Assembly (NCBI GenBank): GCA_945871455.1
Contig: CAMBXJ010000135.1
Coordinates: 1 to 9,440 of the forward strand
Direction: 5' to 3'
DNA: 9,440 bases
Source: Asaia bogorensis
GTDB taxonomy: Bacteria; Pseudomonadota; Alphaproteobacteria; Acetobacterales; Acetobacteraceae
Positions 6,283 through 9,440 of this stretch are shown one piece after another. The notes beneath the pieces were generated by a model. That model had not been told where the DNA came from. It saw only the letters and a program-made list of their open reading frames with translations, and searched no databases. Position numbers and translations under genes: made by a program. How positions within the stretch are numbered: position 1 is the first letter of the stretch; each line of letters opens with the position of its first letter.

Positions 6283-7297
6283 AGATATCTCGCGGGCTGT
6301 CGGCACGCAGCGAAGCCCCCAGTTCCCGCCCAATCCGCTCGGCGTCCGCAACCGAGCCATGCAGGCTGGATTTCAGCAGGAAAGACCCGTCGGGGCGCGC
6401 CACCAGTCCGGTCAGATGCAATTCCCCGGTCGGCAGCAGGCGGGCATGCCCACCGATCGGCGTGCGGCAGGACCCGTCCAGTTCCGCCAGCATTGCCCGT
6501 TCGGCGGTGGCGACCCAGTTGGCTTCCGGGTCCTCGATCGCGGCCAGCATTTCCCGCAATTCAAGGTCGGCCTCCCGCACCGTGATGCCGACGATGCCCT
6601 GTCCCGAGGCGGGTACCATGGCGTCGGGGTCCAACACGACCGAAGCGCGATCCTCCAGACCAAGCCGCCGAAGCCCGGCCAGGGCCAGGAGCGAGGCCGT
6701 GCAATCCCCCGCCGCCAGCTTGGCCAGGCGGGTCTGGACGTTGCCGCGCAAGGTGGTGATGACCAGATCCGGTCGAGCGTGCAGCAACTGGGCCTGCCGG
6801 CGGACGGAGGACGTGCCGATCGTGGCGCCAGCCGGGAGGCAGGCATAGGGATCGCCGGGATCGCTGTCATGGCAATCCGGCCCAAGGATCAGGGCGTCCC
6901 GCGCATCCTCTCGCCGCATCGTGCACGCCAGCACGATCCCGGACGGCATCTCGGTTTCCAGGTCCTTCAGGCTATGGACGGCAAAATCGATCCGCCCGTC
7001 GGCCAGGGCTTCGTGGATTTCCTTGGCAAACAGGCCTTTGCCGCCAATGTCCGCCAGACGTCGGTCCTGCACCGCGTCGCCTGTCGTGTTGATGGCATGT
7101 TCCTCGAACACATCCATTCCACGGAGGACAGGGCACAACCGGGTCAGCACGTCCAGGAATGCGCGGGTTTGCACCAGCGCGAGGGGAGACCCGCGGGTGC
7201 CGACCCGTAGCGGCAGGGCGCGCGCGTGGGTGCGGACACGGGTTCGGGTCACGTCGGGGTTCGGGATCGGCTGCTGCGTTCGGTTCGGGGCGTTCAT
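6275..7297 (-). CDS. hemC: Porphobilinogen deaminase (hydroxymethylbilane synthase)
   Basis: A 340-residue cytoplasmic enzyme that polymerises four porphobilinogen molecules into hydroxymethylbilane, the step before HemD. Hallmarks are GTRGSPLALVQT near residue 33, IGGKGLFAKEI near 84, AVHSLKDLETEMP with catalytic D112, GTSSVRRQAQLL near 161, TLRGNVQTRL near 182, and GSCRTPIGGHA, in which C277 carries the dipyrromethane cofactor. The core is complete. About 30 residues precede it (MNAPNRTQQP onward), slightly long for the family. The ATG at 7297 is preferred, though its ribosome-binding site is poor; an in-frame ATG at 7327 lies inside the tandem repeat and a GTG further in could also serve. 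This is the first gene of the hemC-hemD-mic60-hemY operon. The region directly upstream is a 15-bp tandem repeat, which could affect expression. Confidence 0.95.
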   Translation of the reverse strand: MNAPNRTQQPIPNPDVTRTRVRTHARALPLRVGTRGSPLALVQTRAFLDVLTRLCPVLRGMDVFEEHAINTTGDAVQDRRLADIGGKGLFAKEIHEALADGRIDFAVHSLKDLETEMPSGIVLACTMRREDARDALILGPDCHDSDPGDPYACLPAGATIGTSSVRRQAQLLHARPDLVITTLRGNVQTRLAKLAAGDCTASLLALAGLRRLGLEDRASVVLDPDAMVPASGQGIVGITVREADLELREMLAAIEDPEANWVATAERAMLAELDGSCRTPIGGHARLLPTGELHLTGLVARPDGSFLLKSSLHGSVADAERIGRELGASLRADSPRDIFV

Positions 7298-7304
7298 CAG
7301 AATG

Positions 7305-7394
7305 TTATGTATCGTCCATGTCGGCATCGTCCACGTTGGCCTCGTGCATGCCGGCTTCGTCCATGCCAGCTTCGTGCATGTCGGCTTCGTTCAT
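7305..7394 (-). CDS. Possible 29-residue leader peptide upstream of hemC (doubtful)
   Basis: An ATG at 7394 opens a 29-codon frame that ends in TAA at 7305-7307, 7 bases before the hemC ATG. Nearly all of it is encoded by the 15-bp tandem repeat, so the peptide is a run of pentapeptides: MNEAD, MHEAG, MDEAG, MHEAN, VDDAD, MDDT. It would be very acidic and rich in Met and His. No Shine-Dalgarno precedes the ATG, and a repeat whose period is a multiple of three stays open in other frames too, so this may be an accident. If translated, it could couple to hemC or sense heme or metal status; that is speculation. Confidence 0.15.
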   Translation of the reverse strand: MNEADMHEAGMDEAGMHEANVDDADMDDT

Positions 7395-7401
7395 GTCGGC
7401 G
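7312..7401. repeat. Six tandem copies of a 15-bp repeat upstream of hemC
   Basis: Units start at 7312, 7327, 7342, 7357, 7372 and 7387, with consensus TCGTCCATGTCGGCT. Variation is confined to columns 5, 8, 10, 11, 12 and 15; the leading TCGT is invariant. The period is a multiple of three and frames on both strands remain open: the minus strand gives pentapeptides such as MHEAG, and the plus strand gives VHVG-like units. The repeat fills most of the 155 bases between the SnoaL-like gene and hemC. Divergence between units suggests it is old or drifting and not a very recent slippage product. Confidence 0.92.
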
Positions 7402-7406
7402 CGAAA

Positions 7407-7431
7407 TGCACCGCGTTGCCGGTGCGGTGCA
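7407..7431 (-). terminator. Weak hairpin terminator candidate after the SnoaL-like gene
   Basis: TGCACCGC (7407-7414) pairs perfectly with GCGGTGCA (7424-7431) across a 9-base loop. Read on the minus strand, it begins 21 bases after the SnoaL-like stop codon and is followed by ATTTCG, only a short T run. It may end the SnoaL-like transcript before hemC, but the poor T tract leaves this uncertain. Confidence 0.4.
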
Positions 7432-7452
7432 AGCCCCGAGGCGTTTGCGGGT

Positions 7453-7866
7453 TCAGGCCCAGCCGAGTTCCTTCAGCGCGAGACCCGCGTGCCAGATTTT
7501 TGAAATGTGGACGATCTTTCCCTCCGCGAACTGCATCACATACACATAGTCGGTGTTCGTCGTCTTGCCCGTCGGCGGGCAAGGGCCACCGGCCAGATGT
7601 GTACCGGTGAATACGCCATAGGCACAGACGTTATTCCGTTCGGCATCCGTCGCGAAGGATTTTACCACATACCGCCCGTCCGTCAGGACAGTCAGCAGGC
7701 CCTTCATCCATTCAGTATAATCTCGCAATGTTTTAACGTCCATCAGCGGTTCGGCCTGGGCGGAGAACGTGGCGTCCGGCGCGCAATAAGCCTGGCATCC
7801 GTCCCATCCCTTTCCCGTTTCGCAAGCGTCAAAGAACGCCCGCGCGGTGCCTGTTATGGTCGACAT
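7453..7866 (-). CDS. SnoaL-like / NTF2-fold protein
   Basis: A 137-residue protein of the SnoaL-like polyketide cyclase/nuclear transport factor 2 superfamily, a cone-shaped alpha+beta barrel. Visible family features are an N-terminal helix (ARAFFDACETGKGW), YCAPDATFSAQAEPL near 27-41, the helix YTEWMKGLL near 50-58, TNTDYVYVMQFAEGKIVHIS near 103-122, and the C-terminal KIWHAGLALKELGWA. The fold covers ketosteroid isomerases, cyclases, hydrolases and binding proteins, so the reaction cannot be named. The ATG at 7866 has a good AGGGAG ribosome-binding sequence (plus 7875-7880) 8 bases upstream. No signal peptide is seen, so it is probably cytosolic. It is divergent from tsaD and lies in the same direction as hemC, 155 bases upstream. 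A link with heme synthesis is not implied by the sequence. Confidence 0.85.
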   Translation of the reverse strand: MSTITGTARAFFDACETGKGWDGCQAYCAPDATFSAQAEPLMDVKTLRDYTEWMKGLLTVLTDGRYVVKSFATDAERNNVCAYGVFTGTHLAGGPCPPTGKTTNTDYVYVMQFAEGKIVHISKIWHAGLALKELGWA

Positions 7867-8037
7867 AGGATCGTCTCCCTGCTCGTGCTGATTTGTTGCG
7901 GCCCCGGGCAACCCTGGATTGTTTTCAGGTCGTGCGGTAACCGCGCTTGCTTGGCACAAGACCGGTCCGGCCGCTACATGCTCGGGCAGCGGAGAATGAA
8001 CATGCAGCCATTTTTTTGCCGTCGACCGACCTAACCG
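7867..8037. promoter_or_regulatory. Divergent intergenic region between the SnoaL-like gene and tsaD
   Basis: These 171 bases must hold the 5' signals of both genes. It is relatively AT-richer in patches, with a run of seven T at about 8010-8016, and a small CCTG/CAGG inverted repeat surrounds GATTGTTTT near 7913-7929. I could not choose a -35/-10 pair with confidence on either strand, and no sigma-54 type site holds up. Confidence 0.35.
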
Positions 8038-9120
8038 ATGGAATCCCGACCGATGGGCCCGGTCCTGGGCATAGAATCGTCCTGCGATGAAACCGCTGCC
8101 GCCATTCTGGCATCCGACGGCCGTATTCTGGCGGAGTCCGTGCTCAGTCAGGAAACCGAGCATGCCCCGTACGGCGGCGTCGTGCCGGAGATCGCGGCGC
8201 GAGCCCATCTGTCGTACCTACCGGAGCAGATCGGTCGGGTCATGGCGCGGGCGGGCCTGGGATTTGCCGAATTGGGCGGCGTCGCGGCCAGCACCGGCCC
8301 GGGCCTGATCGGCGGGTTGATCGTTGGCAGCCAGATGGCGAAGGGCATCGCGCTCTCCCGCAACCTGCCGTTTGTCGCCGTCAACCATCTGGAAGCACAT
8401 GCGCTGACCGCCCGCCTGCCCGGCCTGGTGGAGGGCGGCGCCGCGTTCCCCTACCTGCTGCTGCTGATGTCCGGCGGACACTGCCAATGTATCGCGGTGG
8501 AGGGCGTCGGACAGCACACGCGGCTGGGTGGAACCGTGGACGATGCGGTCGGAGAAGCCTTCGACAAGGTGGCAAAGCTGCTCGGACTTGGATGGCCGGG
8601 CGGACCGGCCCTCGAACGGCTGGCGGCGGACGGGGACGCTTCTCGGCATGACTTCCCTCGCCCGATGTTGGGACGGGCCGGCTGCGATTTCAGCTTCTCC
8701 GGGCTCAAGACAGCCGTCGCGCAGACCATCGCTCGGCTCGGAGCAGGCGCTTTGCCGAGACAGCAGGCCGCCGATCTCGCCGCGTCGTTTCAGCTTGCCG
8801 TGGCAACCGTCATGGCCGACCGCGCGAAACACGCGATGGCGATGATGCGGGCGCGTTCGCCGTGGGCGCGTCTTCTGGTCGTGGCCGGCGGTGTGGCCGC
8901 GAATGGCGCCGTGCGCGCGGCTTTGCGGGGCGTGGCGGAGACCGTCGGATTCCAGTTGGTCGCGCCGCCGATCCGTCTGTGCACCGATAATGCGGTGATG
9001 GTCGCCTGGACCGGGGTTGAGCGGCTGCGGCTGGGGCTGACGAACGGTCTGGATTTCGCGCCGTTGCCGCGTTGGCCGCTGGACACGCTGCGACCGGGAG
9101 CGGTGGTTGGTGACACCTGA
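8038..9120 (+). CDS. tsaD: tRNA N6-threonylcarbamoyladenosine (t6A) transferase subunit TsaD
   Basis: A 360-residue Kae1/TsaD (ASKHA-fold) protein. With TsaB and TsaE it transfers the threonylcarbamoyl group from TC-AMP to A37 of ANN-decoding tRNAs in the cytoplasm. Hallmarks are GIESSCDETAAAIL near 11-24, the metal-binding HLEAH (H117 and H121), LLLMSGGHCQ near 141-150, GTVDDAVGEAFDKVAKLLGL near 165-184, FSFSGLKTAV near 218-227, VVAGGVAAN near 281-289 and LCTDNAVM with the metal ligand D317. The length is normal and the protein appears intact. The start is either the ATG at 8038 or the in-frame ATG at 8053 (MGPVLGIESS); neither has a strong Shine-Dalgarno. It lies near hemC on the opposite strand, as in many alphaproteobacteria. 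The gpsA gene that often follows it is absent; a convergent gene comes next. Confidence 0.97.
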   Translation: MESRPMGPVLGIESSCDETAAAILASDGRILAESVLSQETEHAPYGGVVPEIAARAHLSYLPEQIGRVMARAGLGFAELGGVAASTGPGLIGGLIVGSQMAKGIALSRNLPFVAVNHLEAHALTARLPGLVEGGAAFPYLLLLMSGGHCQCIAVEGVGQHTRLGGTVDDAVGEAFDKVAKLLGLGWPGGPALERLAADGDASRHDFPRPMLGRAGCDFSFSGLKTAVAQTIARLGAGALPRQQAADLAASFQLAVATVMADRAKHAMAMMRARSPWARLLVVAGGVAANGAVRAALRGVAETVGFQLVAPPIRLCTDNAVMVAWTGVERLRLGLTNGLDFAPLPRWPLDTLRPGAVVGDT

Positions 9121-9159
9121 GGGCGTCCGCCCCAGTTGCCCGCCCCAGGCGCCCTGTCA

Positions 9160-9239
9160 CCGTTATTGCCGGACTCGATCCGGCGCCCCACTCCCTGCCG
9201 GTGAAGCGCGGGTTGCCGCGTCGATCCCAACAATGACGA
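9160..9239. repeat. Degenerate palindromic dispersed repeat
   Basis: The arms 9160-9187 and 9212-9239 pair at about 18 of 28 positions. The left arm reads GTTATTGCCGGACTCGATCC and the right arm ends in CAATGACGA, recalling the CGTCATTGCCGGGCTTGACC-type palindromes common in alphaproteobacterial genomes. It fills much of the 162-base gap 9121-9282 between the convergent tsaD and TlyA-family genes. It is more decayed than the element at 2906-3077 and of a different sequence type. Confidence 0.5.
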
Positions 9240-9282
9240 GGGGGTGGCGCGCGCTATCAGTCAAAGGGGCGGGCGGTTGGCA

Positions 9283-9440
9283 TTACGTCCGGGATGTCTT
9301 CGACGCAGCGAGCAGGAACTCCCGGTTGCCTTCCGGCCCGGTGATCGGGCTTTCGACAATGCCGAGCACGCGCCAGCCTGGCAGAGCGTCCCACCAGTCG
9401 CGCACCCGCTCACAGACCGCCTGGTGCACCGCGGGATCGC
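9283..9440 (-). CDS. TlyA-family rRNA methyltransferase, C-terminal fragment
   Basis: The minus strand from the window edge to a TAA at 9283-9285 gives 51 residues: DPAVHQAVCERVRDWWDALP, then GWRVLGIVESPITGPEGNRE, then FLLAASKTSRT. The SPITGPEGNREFLLAA block after a D-P-x-VH helix is the typical C-terminus of the TlyA/hemolysin A family. These are S4-domain plus FtsJ/RrmJ-like SAM-dependent 2'-O-methyltransferases that act on rRNA. The S4 and SAM-binding regions lie beyond the window, so completeness cannot be judged. In alphaproteobacteria this gene is often near dxs, but no such neighbour is visible here. It converges on tsaD. Confidence 0.85.
   Translation of the reverse strand, partial: DPAVHQAVCERVRDWWDALPGWRVLGIVESPITGPEGNREFLLAASKTSRT

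Noticed and set aside
5752..7210. Plus-strand open frames of up to 457 codons opposite hemD and hemC
   Set aside because: They lie fully antisense to well-supported hemC and hemD and show no domain-like composition.
6921..7610. Plus-strand frame with VHVG/VHAG repeats
   Set aside because: The repeats come from the 15-bp tandem array; the rest of the frame is antisense to hemC and the SnoaL-like gene.
7947..7970. TGGCAC sequence resembling the -24 element of a sigma-54 promoter
   Set aside because: The matching GC element at the -12 position is missing on that strand.

Overview
The window is GC-rich chromosomal DNA, most likely from an alphaproteobacterium of the Rhodospirillales/Acetobacterales type. 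The best evidence is the minus-strand run hemC-hemD-mic60-hemY with tsaD on the opposite strand. This is a known alphaproteobacterial arrangement, and a mitofilin/Mic60-type protein encoded inside a heme operon is characteristic of that class. No RNA genes, CRISPR arrays or insertion-sequence transposases were seen.

Left part (1-2869). A truncated major-facilitator-type transporter (minus) diverges from an enolase-superfamily enzyme of the mandelate racemase subgroup (plus). This looks like a small sugar-acid or hydroxy-acid uptake and dehydration unit. Two secreted M23 (LytM-like) proteins follow on the plus strand. The first has lost one zinc-ligand histidine (HLY in place of HxH); the second keeps the full set of catalytic residues.

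Middle (2870-7452). A 340-base convergent gap without a gene holds a nested palindromic repeat of about 172 bp. Leftward from hemC runs a tightly coupled operon: hemC (porphobilinogen deaminase), hemD (uroporphyrinogen-III synthase), a Mic60-like membrane/coiled-coil protein and HemY (TPR membrane protein with a C-terminal zinc ribbon). Adjacent genes overlap by 8, 4 and 1 bases, which implies translational coupling. Just upstream of hemC lie six 15-bp tandem repeats that stay open in several frames, including a 29-codon frame ending 7 bases before the hemC start.

Right part (7453-9440). A SnoaL-like (NTF2-fold) protein gene lies between hemC and the divergently transcribed tsaD (tRNA t6A synthesis). 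After tsaD there is a second, degenerate palindromic repeat, then the 3' end of a convergent TlyA-family RNA methyltransferase gene.

Most of the window is recognisable housekeeping DNA. No clear undescribed multi-gene system was found. The items most worth a second look are the repeat/leader region before hemC, the degenerate M23 protein paired with an intact one, the Lys-to-Arg change in the enolase-superfamily enzyme, and the two palindromic repeats, each in a convergent gene junction.
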